Part shown: positions 16,687-25,172 of the stretch, one piece after another
How the letters are laid out: every line of letters starts with the position of its first letter
Position numbering within the stretch: the first letter of the stretch is position 1
Source of the DNA: Sphingomonadales bacterium
GTDB lineage: Bacteria; Bacteroidota; Bacteroidia; UBA7662
Length of the DNA: 64,000 bases
Direction: 5' to 3'
NCBI GenBank assembly: GCA_016872215.1
Contig: VHAX01000007.1
Location: 27,122-91,121, forward strand
The notes under the pieces: model-generated
The model's input: the letters and a program-made list of their open reading frames with translations, nothing else
Databases searched by the model: none
Told to the model about the DNA's origin: nothing
Translations under genes and position numbers: made by a program

Positions 16687-17400
16687 TTAAGTGCTGTTTG
16701 TATCCTGACGTTTACGAACTGTGCGTTGTTCGATGCGTTTTTCATAGCCGCTGCCCTGAAAAATACGGTGCACATAAATACCCGGGGTGTGGATCTGATT
16801 GGGGTCGATTGAGCCTGCCGGAAGCAGTTCCTCAACCTCAGCAATGGTGATGTTGCCCCCCATAGCCATAAGGGGATTTAAATTTCGGGAGGTAGCACGG
16901 AAAATCAGGTTCCCATGGGTGTCGCCCTTCCACGCCTTCACCAGGGCAAAATCGGCCTGAAAAGCTATTTCGAGTAAATAGTCTTTGTCACCGAACCGCC
17001 GCACCTCTTTCCCCTCAGCCACCTCGGTGCCCACCCCCGCAGGTGTATAGATTGCCGGCATGCCGTAGCCCGTCGCGAGACATCGGGTGGCAAGTGTGCC
17101 CTGCGGAATGAGCTCAACTTCCAGCTCTCCACTCAGCAATTGCCGCTCAAACTCGGCATTTTCACCAACATAACTGGAGATCATTTTGCGAACCTGCCTC
17201 CTTTGCAACAGCAATCCAATGCCAAAATCATCAACGCCGGCGTTGTTGGAGATGCAGGTCAGGTCACGGACCCCGCTATCGACCAGAGCGGAGATACAGT
17301 TTTCGGGGATTCCACATAATCCAAAACCGCCCAGCATGAGAGTTGCCCCATGGGGGATATCGGCTGTGGCCATTCGTGCATCGGGATAGACCTTATTCAT
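16687..17400 (-). CDS. scoA: 3-oxoacid CoA-transferase subunit A, without an adjacent subunit B
   Basis: 237 residues, full length for subunit A of succinyl-CoA:3-ketoacid CoA-transferase. It starts MNKVYPDARMATADIPHGAT, carries LMLGGFGLCGIPENCISALV and SNNAGVDDFGIGLLL, and ends with the family C-terminus EKRIEQRTVRKR. The enzyme moves CoA from succinyl-CoA to acetoacetate and needs subunit B, which holds the catalytic glutamate. scoB normally follows directly; here the downstream DNA is the cryptochrome-DASH remnant, so subunit B must lie elsewhere or be lost. Confidence 0.9.
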   Translation of the reverse strand: MNKVYPDARMATADIPHGATLMLGGFGLCGIPENCISALVDSGVRDLTCISNNAGVDDFGIGLLLQRRQVRKMISSYVGENAEFERQLLSGELEVELIPQGTLATRCLATGYGMPAIYTPAGVGTEVAEGKEVRRFGDKDYLLEIAFQADFALVKAWKGDTHGNLIFRATSRNLNPLMAMGGNITIAEVEELLPAGSIDPNQIHTPGIYVHRIFQGSGYEKRIEQRTVRKRQDTNST

Positions 17401-17494
17401 GGATTCGGCTCTGGGTTTAGTTTAGGCATATTGACTGATGCCAGGACAAATATAGTATTCCATTATGCTGTTGGAGGTGATCAGGGGAATTCGC

Positions 17495-20047
17495 TTATTT
17501 CAAAAAAACAACGGTTACACCATCGCCACCCCGTTCCTGTTCCTCATCCTGAAAACCGGACACGAACGATTGTCGCCGCACATGATCGCGCACCGAGCGA
17601 CGCAGGATACCACCTCCGCGACCATGGATTACGCGTATGCTGGGATGGCCGACCACTAAGGCACGCTCCAGCACTTTATCGAGCATTTCAACAGCCTCTT
17701 CGGCACGCATGCCACGGATATCCAGTTCGGTTTTGAGTTCTTCCACCATCCGAAAGGCAGCCGCGGAGGCCGATGATCCAGACGAACTGCGCAAAGCTAT
17801 ACCACCCGATACAGGGGTCTCAGTGTTCAGCCCACTCGTTTTCCGTGCCACTTCCCCCTCCTTATGCGCAGGTTTGTTGCCTTTAGCTTTCCCCATGCTG
17901 GCAGAAGTCTGGGTCCAACTGCGAAGACGCGACAAAGGCACCCGCAAAAATCCGTCACCCGCAAGCACCACCGCCTCCCGGTCGTGAATGGACTGTATGA
18001 CACCCCGAAATCCCTCCGGTTCCACCACTACCGGGTCACCATTTCCCAAAGCTCTATCATTTGACGGTGTGGATACGGCTGATTCTCCGACAGTTGCCGG
18101 CGCCTCCTCAGCCTGTTGCGCTTCCTTGAGCAGTACATCGGATTGTGACCATTCACCATCCACCTGGCGCAGCAGTTGTCGCAGCCTATCCTTACTTCCT
18201 TCCGATTTGCGTGCCTCAGCCAAAAAGTTTTCGGCTTGACGGCGCACCTGCATCAACAATTCTTGCGCTTGTGTGCGGGATTTTTCCCACAACCTCTTGC
18301 GCTTTTCGGACAGATCGGCAAGTTGACCGTTCCAGCGTGCGAGCACTTCATCCAGCAGGCGGTCCTTTTCCTGGAGCAAGCGCTCACGATCGGCCAGCTC
18401 CTGTTCGCGGGCCATCAGCTGTATCAGGAGAGCCTCCACATCTTGTTGGCGACCTGCCATTTGGGCACGCGCAGTATCGACCAATGTACGTGGCAGACCG
18501 GTGCGGCCGGCAATTTCAAAAGCAAACGACGAGCCAGGTCTACCTGGCTCGAAGGTGTAGCGTGGACGAAGGGCGGCCACGTCGAAACCCATGGCTGCAT
18601 TGCGCATGGCATCGGTGCGGTTCGCCAGCAGCTTCAGATTGTTATAGTGCGTGGTGATGAGTCCCCAGCATCCCTTTCGCACCAACTCTGCAAGCACCAC
18701 TTCTGCCAATGGGCCGCCCATGTGTGGGTCGGTACCCGAACCCATTTCATCAATCAGCACCAGCGATTGATCACCGGATCGTTCGAGAAACGACTTCATG
18801 TGTGTAAGGTGGGCACTATATGTACTGAGTTCATCGTCCATGCTTTGCTCATCTCCGAGTTCGACAAGTAGATTTTTGAATATGCGCATCCGGCTGCCAT
18901 CGCGGACAGGCAGGGGTATTCCGGCTTGAAACATCCACTGAAAAATTCCAAGGGTTTTTAGGACAACCGATTTTCCGCCTGCATTTGGACCGCTCAACAC
19001 GATCATTCGAGCATCCAGACTAAGGTGTATGTTGAGGGGGACGGTGCAGCGGGCGCTTTCGGGATCGTGCAACCACATGGGGTGTACGGCCTCACGCAGG
19101 TCTATGTTTTGTTGATCAATTTCCGGGCAACAGGCATATGGCCATTCCATGGCGAGCAATGCTCGGGCCCTAAGTTTGTCGACCTCCACTGCTCGGGCAT
19201 GGGCGTCGTAGAGCCAATCGATATAAGGCCGTAATTTAGAGGTAAGGTCTTGAAGGATTTTTCGAAGAGCTCGTTCCAGAGCCAGTTCGGTGACCCGAAT
19301 CTCGTTGTTGATTCCCACCACCGCAGCCGGTTCGATGTAGACCGTTTGTCCGGTTGCCGACGCATCATGCAGCAGTCCATCCACCTTGCGCTTGTGTTCA
19401 ACCTTAACAGGCAACACCAGTCGCTCGCTGCGCAGGGTCACCCCGGAATCGGCCACCCAACCTTCGCGGGCACCATGGCGATAAATCTGGTCCATTTTCC
19501 CCCTGACTTCATTCTGGAGACGATTCAGTGTTACACTCAGCTTGGCATATTCGCTGCTGGTGTGGGGGCGCACCTTCCCATCTGGTCCTATTACACGGTC
19601 CATTTCCACCAGCAGATTCGTAGGCACCACAACCCGTTCGAAAAGGGCTGCCAGCAGCGGAAATGGGCGGCCGGCGCCATGCAGGCGCTTGAGCCACCTG
19701 TTCAGCATGTTCAATAACCTCCGTATATCAGCTATTTTCTCGGCTTCCAACCAGGAGTCTTCCGGTATGGCCTTGGCCAGAAATACGGGCAAGTCTGCTA
19801 TTGGGTCATCCGAAAGCTGTGCATCGCCCTGCATCATCCTCAACATCTCGCGCATGAGGCGCTGAGCCGAGGCCACCTGTTCAGAGTCGGACTGGGGTCG
19901 AAGCGTCATAAGCTCCTGTGCGGCCGACTCACTCCGGCAGTAGTGGGCCAACCGCACACGAATGCTCTGGTAGTCGAGCCGTGCGGCCGACAACGGCGGA
20001 TCCAGATACATATAGTTTTGGTACTGTTCCAAGGATTTCATAAACAC
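17495..20047 (-). CDS. mutS2: Endonuclease MutS2
   Basis: 850 residues; an ATG two codons in is an alternative start. The ATPase Walker A GPNAGGKS is at 353-360, with LVLIDEMGSGTDPHMGGPLA as Walker B and signature region. A long coiled-coil of Arg/Glu/Leu follows (AREQELADRERLLQEKDRLL), and the C-terminal Smr nuclease domain begins at LDIRGMRAEEAVEMLDKVLE with the HGRGGGILR motif. MutS2 lacks the mismatch-recognition domain of MutS. It acts on branched DNA to limit recombination and, in some bacteria, rescues collided ribosomes. A TATGTTTG box lies upstream at 20086-20093. Confidence 0.95.
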   Translation of the reverse strand: MFMKSLEQYQNYMYLDPPLSAARLDYQSIRVRLAHYCRSESAAQELMTLRPQSDSEQVASAQRLMREMLRMMQGDAQLSDDPIADLPVFLAKAIPEDSWLEAEKIADIRRLLNMLNRWLKRLHGAGRPFPLLAALFERVVVPTNLLVEMDRVIGPDGKVRPHTSSEYAKLSVTLNRLQNEVRGKMDQIYRHGAREGWVADSGVTLRSERLVLPVKVEHKRKVDGLLHDASATGQTVYIEPAAVVGINNEIRVTELALERALRKILQDLTSKLRPYIDWLYDAHARAVEVDKLRARALLAMEWPYACCPEIDQQNIDLREAVHPMWLHDPESARCTVPLNIHLSLDARMIVLSGPNAGGKSVVLKTLGIFQWMFQAGIPLPVRDGSRMRIFKNLLVELGDEQSMDDELSTYSAHLTHMKSFLERSGDQSLVLIDEMGSGTDPHMGGPLAEVVLAELVRKGCWGLITTHYNNLKLLANRTDAMRNAAMGFDVAALRPRYTFEPGRPGSSFAFEIAGRTGLPRTLVDTARAQMAGRQQDVEALLIQLMAREQELADRERLLQEKDRLLDEVLARWNGQLADLSEKRKRLWEKSRTQAQELLMQVRRQAENFLAEARKSEGSKDRLRQLLRQVDGEWSQSDVLLKEAQQAEEAPATVGESAVSTPSNDRALGNGDPVVVEPEGFRGVIQSIHDREAVVLAGDGFLRVPLSRLRSWTQTSASMGKAKGNKPAHKEGEVARKTSGLNTETPVSGGIALRSSSGSSASAAAFRMVEELKTELDIRGMRAEEAVEMLDKVLERALVVGHPSIRVIHGRGGGILRRSVRDHVRRQSFVSGFQDEEQERGGDGVTVVFLK

Positions 20048-20085
20048 AATAAAATCAAACGGGCACCCAAATACTTAGGTTTCCC

Positions 20086-20093
20086 CAAACATA
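20086..20093 (-). promoter_or_regulatory. Possible -7 box for mutS2
   Basis: TATGTTTG on the minus strand, 38 bp before the mutS2 start and just past the stop of the DUF4296 gene. The nearest upstream TTG is 26 bp away, longer than ideal. Confidence 0.3.
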
Positions 20094-20101
20094 AAGTATG
20101 C

Positions 20102-20473
20102 TCATCGGTATTGTTCGGTCAAGCGCTCGTTGAGGCGGCGCGTCACCCCGCTGTAGAGGCTGTCCATAACCACCGGATGCTGCTGTTCGTAATAGGCATA
20201 AGAAGCCAAAAACCGTTCTGGTGAAACCCCATAGGGCTTCAACAGTTGCCGGTAGAGATTGGCCATTTCGCCCCGAGAAAGGGTGTCGGCCGGCGTGAGA
20301 ACCTGATGCAGATTCTGATAGCTTTCGGCCAGGTGCACCTCCACCAACAACAATTCCATACTGTCTGGCGGCACGATTCCGCTGTGATATCCACGGAGGG
20401 CATGGGGGTCGCGACAAGCAGTCAGAGCCCAACAAAAGCAAAGGCAAATCCGTAATTTTGGGTTGATTACCAT
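20102..20473 (-). CDS. DUF4296 lipoprotein
   Basis: 123 residues. The signal sequence MVINPKLRICLCFCWALTAC ends in a lipobox with Cys at 20. The rest (VPPDSMELLLVEVHLAESYQ, then LLKPYGVSPERFLASYAYYE) fits DUF4296, a small helical outer-membrane or periplasmic lipoprotein family restricted to Bacteroidota and of unknown function. It is divergent from the PLP protein gene, with start codons only 17 bp apart, and lies 54 bp upstream of mutS2 on the same strand. Confidence 0.82.
   Translation of the reverse strand: MVINPKLRICLCFCWALTACRDPHALRGYHSGIVPPDSMELLLVEVHLAESYQNLHQVLTPADTLSRGEMANLYRQLLKPYGVSPERFLASYAYYEQQHPVVMDSLYSGVTRRLNERLTEQYR
20453..20460 (+). promoter_or_regulatory. -7 box for the YggS-type gene, inside the DUF4296 coding region
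   Basis: TAATTTTG matches TAnnTTTG; transcription would start near 20467, 24 nt before the ATG at 20491. It is embedded in the first codons of the divergent DUF4296 gene. Confidence 0.45.
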
Positions 20474-20479
20474 GAATCA

Positions 20480-20487
20480 CAAAAATA
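20480..20487 (-). promoter_or_regulatory. -7 box for the DUF4296 gene, abutting the YggS-type start
   Basis: TATTTTTG on the minus strand ends 6 bp before the DUF4296 ATG (20473), so the mRNA would be leaderless or nearly so. The box also lies 3 bp from the divergent ATG at 20491. Confidence 0.45.
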
Positions 20488-20490
20488 CGG

Positions 20491-21162
20491 ATGAACCCGG
20501 TTGCCGCGGCATTAGAGCGAATTAGGCTCAAGTTGAACCCCTCAGGTGCACGGCTGGTGGCGGTTTCCAAATACCAGACCGACGAGCGGGTTATGATGGC
20601 CTACGAAGCCGGTCAGCGCATTTTTGCGGAAAACAGGGTACAAGAGCTGTTGGCGAAAAAGAAGAGGTTCCCGGTCGACATCGATTGGCATTTTATAGGT
20701 CATTTGCAGAGCAACAAAGTGCGTGCACTGCTGCCTGCTGTTGGCCTCATTCACTCGGTTGACTCCGCCGCCCTGTTGGATCACATCCACCGCGAATCGT
20801 TGCGGATCGGCACACAAACCCGGATCTTGCTGCAGGTGCACATTGCTCAGGAAGAACATAAATTCGGACTGAAGCCCAGCGAGGTTCTCCCCCTGCTGGG
20901 TCGTTGCGCGGAAGGTGAATTTCAAGGCGTACGGGTAGGTGGTCTCATGGGCATGACCAGCCTGTGCGACGACCTCGGGCAGATTGATGAAGAATTCCGC
21001 AGTTTATCGGAGCTTTTTTCTCAGGCCCGAAATCAATTTGAACAGAAACTACCCGAATTCAGTGAAATCAGCATGGGTATGTCGGGCGATTACCTTCTGG
21101 CGCTGCGGCACGGATCAACCCTGGTGCGAATGGGATCCGCCCTGTTTGACGCCGACAATTGA
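20491..21162 (+). CDS. YggS/PLPBP family pyridoxal-phosphate-binding protein
   Basis: 223 residues with the alanine-racemase-like barrel of the family. The PLP lysine is in LVAVSKYQTDERVMMAYEAG, followed by FAENRVQELLAKK, DWHFIGHLQSNKVRALLP, then GLMGMTSLC and the C-terminal SMGMSGDYLLALRHGSTLVR. Members bind PLP without a known catalytic reaction and keep PLP and amino-acid pools balanced. It stands alone on the plus strand, divergent from the DUF4296 gene, and shares overlapping promoters with it. Confidence 0.93.
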   Translation: MNPVAAALERIRLKLNPSGARLVAVSKYQTDERVMMAYEAGQRIFAENRVQELLAKKKRFPVDIDWHFIGHLQSNKVRALLPAVGLIHSVDSAALLDHIHRESLRIGTQTRILLQVHIAQEEHKFGLKPSEVLPLLGRCAEGEFQGVRVGGLMGMTSLCDDLGQIDEEFRSLSELFSQARNQFEQKLPEFSEISMGMSGDYLLALRHGSTLVRMGSALFDADN

Positions 21163-21229
21163 AAATTTCGATCAAACCCCATTTTCCTTTCGCGCAACAC
21201 GCGATACCCAAAAAATATTACCGGAGGGC

Positions 21230-21349
21230 ATGACCGAAAACATCCTCAAACTCAGGAGCATTGAGGCCATGCTGGAGGTACTCAAATCACCCAAAGCCAA
21301 GGTGTTCATCACAGACGGAAAAACGCCCTACATTATACCCCAGGCTTAA
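21230..21349 (+). CDS. Short open frame, resembles the C-terminal tail of SPFH/prohibitin-type proteins
   Basis: 39 residues from the ATG at 21230 (MTENILKLRSIEAMLEVLKS, then PKAKVFITDGKTPYIIPQA). The pattern 'I-E-x-x-x-x-x-x-S-P-x-A-K-V-x-x-T-D-G-K-T-P' recalls the C-terminal end of SPFH-domain proteins in Bacteroidota, so it may be a leftover fragment. A GGAGGG sequence ends 1 nt before the ATG, too close for a normal ribosome site, and the frame is open upstream into the end of the YggS-type gene. Whether it is expressed is uncertain. Confidence 0.3.
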   Translation: MTENILKLRSIEAMLEVLKSPKAKVFITDGKTPYIIPQA

Positions 21350-21419
21350 AGGCATTCTTAAACAGATTCTGGGACATTTCTATCTATATAATATGTAATA
21401 ATATTAAAATAGCTTAGCG

Positions 21420-21793
21420 CTATTCGACACAGTAAATAGCCAGTTCAATTTTAAGATATTCCTTCCAGGCTGATGCGCAGTCGGGTAGTCGGGTGGCCAA
21501 TAACTTGAAGTACCATAAAGTGTAGACCCGCGTAACAGCGGTTGTCGGGCTGCTCATCAAACGGGGTACTCCTCCCGTGCCAAACGATACAGCAGATTCT
21601 TTGTGTCCCACACGTCGGAATCAACCCCAACTCGTCCAATTGCTGTAACAAACAACAGCATGGCACTCACCTGAACCGGGTCACCCACAACCGTTTTCAC
21701 GGCGTATGTACCCTCCTATATGGATGGAAGTGTACGCACCACCACAACACGCGCCTGTCCGTTGACCGGGAATGTATTTTGTGATTTCCTCAT
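21420..21793 (-). pseudogene. Remnant of the N-terminus of a GlgE-type maltosyltransferase
   Basis: Starting at an ATG at 21793, the minus strand reads MRKSQNTFPVNGQARVVVVR then TLPSI, an in-frame TAG, then EGTYAVKTVVGDPVQVSAML. This follows the GlgE N-terminal domain pattern 'RVVIE..xP.I.GG.YA.K.VVGD.V.VSA'. The frame continues to LLYRLAREEYPV and stops. Other frames then resume with EQPDNRCYAGLHF and VYTLWYFKLLATRLPDCASA plus WKEYLKIEL, which fit the following strands of the same domain. The catalytic barrel (about 550 residues) is absent. GlgE extends alpha-glucan from maltose-1-phosphate. Assignment is from memory of the family pattern and needs an alignment. The region 21350-21848 contains nothing else I recognise. 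Confidence 0.45.
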
Positions 21794-21848
21794 ATTTGAC
21801 TTTATCGGGATATGCAAAAATAGCAAAGGCTGATTACGCGGCCTGTGA

Positions 21849-23141
21849 CTACACAATTTCAATCAAATAATAATTTTTCTTGCCTTTCTGCACTAAAATA
21901 AAATGTCCACAAAGTAGATTTTCTGTTGTTACAATCTGATTTTCATCAACAGACTTCTGCTTGTTGAGCGACACACCACCTGCCTCAATCATCTCCCGCG
22001 CTTGTCCACGCGATGGAAATATGGGTGAATCATCCACAAGTAGAGCCAACAACGAGCGGCCGGCCTCAATGGAAGTCCGCGGAACAACATAACGAGGTAC
22101 GCCCTCCATAATATCCAACAAAAGAGCAGGCTGAAGTCGCCTGAGGGCATCGGCCGTATCCCGTCCAAACAAAATGGCCGAGGCATCCTGTACCTGTGCT
22201 AGTACATCCACACCATGAACTCGCGTGGTGAGGTCTTCTGCCAATAAACGCTGCATCCTGCGCTCATGGGACGCCTGATCGTGGTCGGCCTTCAACTGCT
22301 CTATATATTCCCGATCTCGAAGTGTGTAGGTCGCCACCAGTCGCCGTGCATCATCGTCTGCCACATTCAACCAAAACTGGTAGAACTGGTAGGCCGAGGT
22401 GCGTCCGGCATCGAGCCATACATTCTTTCCCTCCGATTTACCGAACTTGTTGCCGTCTGAACGAGTAACCAGCGGCGCAGTGAGGGCATGCGCTTCCCCC
22501 TGATCCATTCTTCGAATCATCTCCGCACCGGTTATGATATTCCCCCATTGGTCGGATCCCCCCATCTGGAGCCTGCAGCCGTAGTGCCGATACAGGTGAA
22601 GGTAATCGTAGCCCTGAATCAATTGATAACAAAATTCGGTAAACGATATCCCAGTTTCCATACGTGACTTCACCGAATCCTTCGACAGCATGTAAGCGAC
22701 CGGAATATGCTTGCCCGCATCGCGGATGAAATCAAGAAAGGTAATGTTCCTAAACCAGTCGTGGTTGTTCAACAGTCGCGCCGGATTTCCACAAGCCGGG
22801 TCAAAATCCAAAAAACGGCTAAGCTGCTTACCAATGCACTTCGCGTTATGGTCGATTTCCTCTACCGATAGCAATGGACGTTCAGTGGTGCGCCCGCTGG
22901 GATCCCCAACCAGACCTGTGGCTCCACCCAAAAGAGCTATGGGATGATGTCCATTTCGTTGCATATGCAACAAAAGCATTATGGGGATCAGATTCCCAAT
23001 GTGCAGCGAGTCGGCAGTGGGGTCGAAACCTACATATACCGTTTGGGGTGACTGCCCGAGCATAGCCGACGTTCCGGGCGTTAGATCCTGCAGCAATCCA
23101 CGCCATTGCAGTTCCTGAATCAAGGGATGGGTATCATTCAT
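21849..23141 (-). CDS. tyrS: Tyrosine--tRNA ligase
   Basis: 430 residues from the ATG at 23141, chosen because a TATTTTTG box lies 7 bp upstream; an earlier in-frame ATG at 23183 would precede that box. Class-I synthetase motifs are DPTADSLHIGNLIPIMLLLH (the HIGH motif as HIGN) and KFGKSEGKNVWLD (KMSKS equivalent). The C-terminal S4-like RNA-binding domain starts near SRGQAREMIEAGGVSLNKQK. It charges tRNA-Tyr with tyrosine in the cytoplasm. Confidence 0.96.
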   Translation of the reverse strand: MNDTHPLIQELQWRGLLQDLTPGTSAMLGQSPQTVYVGFDPTADSLHIGNLIPIMLLLHMQRNGHHPIALLGGATGLVGDPSGRTTERPLLSVEEIDHNAKCIGKQLSRFLDFDPACGNPARLLNNHDWFRNITFLDFIRDAGKHIPVAYMLSKDSVKSRMETGISFTEFCYQLIQGYDYLHLYRHYGCRLQMGGSDQWGNIITGAEMIRRMDQGEAHALTAPLVTRSDGNKFGKSEGKNVWLDAGRTSAYQFYQFWLNVADDDARRLVATYTLRDREYIEQLKADHDQASHERRMQRLLAEDLTTRVHGVDVLAQVQDASAILFGRDTADALRRLQPALLLDIMEGVPRYVVPRTSIEAGRSLLALLVDDSPIFPSRGQAREMIEAGGVSLNKQKSVDENQIVTTENLLCGHFILVQKGKKNYYLIEIV

Positions 23142-23147
23142 GTTGTG

Positions 23148-23155
23148 CAAAAATA
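23148..23155 (-). promoter_or_regulatory. -7 box of tyrS
   Basis: TATTTTTG on the minus strand, 6 bp before the ATG at 23141. Transcription would start at or within a few bases of the start codon, which suggests a leaderless mRNA. No TTG occurs at the usual distance. Confidence 0.45.
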
Positions 23156-23208
23156 GGATGTCGAGGCTACTTTCCACCGCCATAAGCTAAAATATGGGGT
23201 GGGTTTAC

Positions 23209-23239
23209 TTGCCTCATCGCCCGCGAAGCGGTAATTTTG
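23209..23239 (+). promoter_or_regulatory. Promoter of the kynurenine monooxygenase gene
   Basis: TTG (23209-23211), 20-bp spacer, TAATTTTG (23232-23239): a full match to the Bacteroidota consensus. It places transcription start near 23245, which excludes the earlier in-frame ATG at 23194 and supports the ATG at 23278. Confidence 0.65.
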
Positions 23240-23277
23240 CATCCGATATAAAATCAAGAGGCCCGCACACCATCCCC

Positions 23278-24699
23278 ATGATCCCAAACAGCCAATCTTC
23301 CCGTTCCGATTCGAATTCGGTCAACACGGCAAACACCCGTACTTTGCCTGATTTTACCCTGCTCGGCGCCGGGCTCGTGGGCTCCCTGCTGGCAGTCTAC
23401 TTGAGAAAACGGGGATACCAGGTAGACATGTATGAGCAGCGCCCCGATCCCCGGTTAAAAGGGGCCTACGCCGGTCGTTCCATTAACCTCGCTCTGAGTG
23501 CCCGCGGCATAGAGTCGCTCAAAAATGTAGGGGTCGATCAGGATGTACTGCGCACCGGAATGCCCATGAAGGGCCGAACCATGCACAGTACATCGGGCGT
23601 CACGACCTACCAACCCTACGGTAAGAAAGGCGAACATATTTATTCTGTTTCGCGCGGTGGACTAAACCAAACCCTGATGAGCTTGGCCGAACAAGAGGGC
23701 GCACGCCTCCATTTCGAGCAACGGTGCACACAAGTCGACCCACCGAACAAACGGATTTACATGGAGCAGCACCATGAACCTACGGCACACAGCATATTCT
23801 ACAAGCGGTTGATCGGTACAGACGGCGCCTATTCAGCGCTCCGTGATTACCTCATGCGCAGCGACCGCTTCGACTATTCACAGGATTATTTGCCGCATGG
23901 CTACAAGGAGCTCACCATCCCACCCAAATCTGATGGATCATTTGCCTTGTCGCCAGATTCATTACACATCTGGCCCCGGGGAACCTATATGATGATTGCC
24001 CTGCCCAATCCCGACCATACTTTTACCTGTACCCTCTTTTTCCCCTTCGATGGCAACCCGTCCTTCAGCAGCCTAAAAGATCCGAGCGACATACATCACT
24101 TTTTTCAGCAGCAGTTTCCCGATGCCCTTGTCCTCATGCCCAAGCTCGTCGATGAATACCTGCGCAATCCCACCTCGAGTCTGGTGACCGTACGCTGCAC
24201 ACCGTGGCACCTGGGCAGTGACCACCTGCTCATGGGCGATGCAGCCCACGCAATCGTGCCGTTCTACGGGCAAGGTATGAATTGTGGTTTCGAGGATGTG
24301 CGGGTGTTCGACCAATTGATTGACGCCCACCGGGAAGACTGGAACCAGATTTTTCCGGAATTTGGTGCCCTGCGCAAAGCCAATACCGATGCAATAGCCG
24401 ATCTGGCGAAAGCCAATTTTATTGAAATGCGCGATAAAGTCGCAGACCCGGAGTTTCTCCTACGCAAACGCATAGAAGCACGTATTAACGAACAATACCC
24501 CAATCGTTGGACGCCCTTATATTCGATGGTCACCTTTCGCCCTGATATTCCCTACCACATCGCCCTTCAAAAAGGTAAAATGCAGGATGTATGGATGGAT
24601 CAACTCATGGAACAGGGTAACTGGCACCGCGATTTTGGCACACCCGCCATGGATGAGGCCATAGCGCGCGGCATGGAAACATACAATGAGGGCGTATGA
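23278..24699 (+). CDS. kmo: Kynurenine 3-monooxygenase
   Basis: 473 residues from the ATG at 23278. The FAD-binding fold starts FTLLGAGLVGSLLAVYLRKR, the second FAD motif is LMGDAAHAIVPFYGQGMNCG, and the KMO-typical AGRSINLALSARGIESLK and the C-terminal domain with RWTPLYSMVTFR are present. The enzyme hydroxylates L-kynurenine to 3-hydroxykynurenine with NADPH and O2, on the route to quinolinate/NAD or anthranilate derivatives. It is followed by an overlapping membrane protein gene. A cyclase-family hydrolase, possibly a kynurenine formamidase, is encoded nearby on the other strand. Confidence 0.93.
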   Translation: MIPNSQSSRSDSNSVNTANTRTLPDFTLLGAGLVGSLLAVYLRKRGYQVDMYEQRPDPRLKGAYAGRSINLALSARGIESLKNVGVDQDVLRTGMPMKGRTMHSTSGVTTYQPYGKKGEHIYSVSRGGLNQTLMSLAEQEGARLHFEQRCTQVDPPNKRIYMEQHHEPTAHSIFYKRLIGTDGAYSALRDYLMRSDRFDYSQDYLPHGYKELTIPPKSDGSFALSPDSLHIWPRGTYMMIALPNPDHTFTCTLFFPFDGNPSFSSLKDPSDIHHFFQQQFPDALVLMPKLVDEYLRNPTSSLVTVRCTPWHLGSDHLLMGDAAHAIVPFYGQGMNCGFEDVRVFDQLIDAHREDWNQIFPEFGALRKANTDAIADLAKANFIEMRDKVADPEFLLRKRIEARINEQYPNRWTPLYSMVTFRPDIPYHIALQKGKMQDVWMDQLMEQGNWHRDFGTPAMDEAIARGMETYNEGV

Positions 24700-25148
24700 A
24701 ATCGGGCGTACATAATCTGAAACAGATTATTTGGTTTAGGGGACTTGTCTTCGTGGTGGTGGCTGCTGGCACACTGGCACTCTTCTCCGATATACCGGAA
24801 GCCCTGGGAATCGCAATTTTTATCAGCACTCTGCTCCTATTGGTAGCCATTTGGGTCATGATCCGCCCCGGATATATGGCTTTTGAAGTCAACGCGGGCA
24901 CCATCTATATATCGACCGACCAGGAAGCGCAGAATGAGGTATTTCTGAGCCTGCCTGCGTCCGAATTAACCGGGCATGAGGTGATCCGGCAATTTTCCGG
25001 CCTCCGCCGAACCCTCTACCTGTACCGCGCCACCGATCGGGGCATTATGCGCAGCAAAGGTGTGCCACTCGGACTCCTATGCCCAAAAGACACACGTAAA
25101 ATGCTGGATGTCCTGACGGAAATCAGCCGAACCAACGGATATAAGTAG
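24696..25148 (+). CDS. Small conserved membrane protein
   Basis: 150 residues. The start ATG overlaps the kmo stop (ATGA), so translation is probably coupled. Two membrane segments come early (FRGLVFVVVAAGTLALF and GIAIFISTLLLLVAIWVM). They are followed by a soluble domain of about 90 residues (EVFLSLPASELTGHEVIRQF, LYRATDRGIMRSKGVPLGLL). No family recognised. Coupling to kmo suggests a linked role, but none can be named. Confidence 0.75.
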   Translation: MKSGVHNLKQIIWFRGLVFVVVAAGTLALFSDIPEALGIAIFISTLLLLVAIWVMIRPGYMAFEVNAGTIYISTDQEAQNEVFLSLPASELTGHEVIRQFSGLRRTLYLYRATDRGIMRSKGVPLGLLCPKDTRKMLDVLTEISRTNGYK

Positions 25149-25172
25149 TCCAACATCTCAGATCGCCTGAAC

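Noticed and set aside
23194..23277. Longer N-terminus for kynurenine monooxygenase
   Set aside because: A consensus promoter lies inside this stretch, and the extra residues are not family-like.
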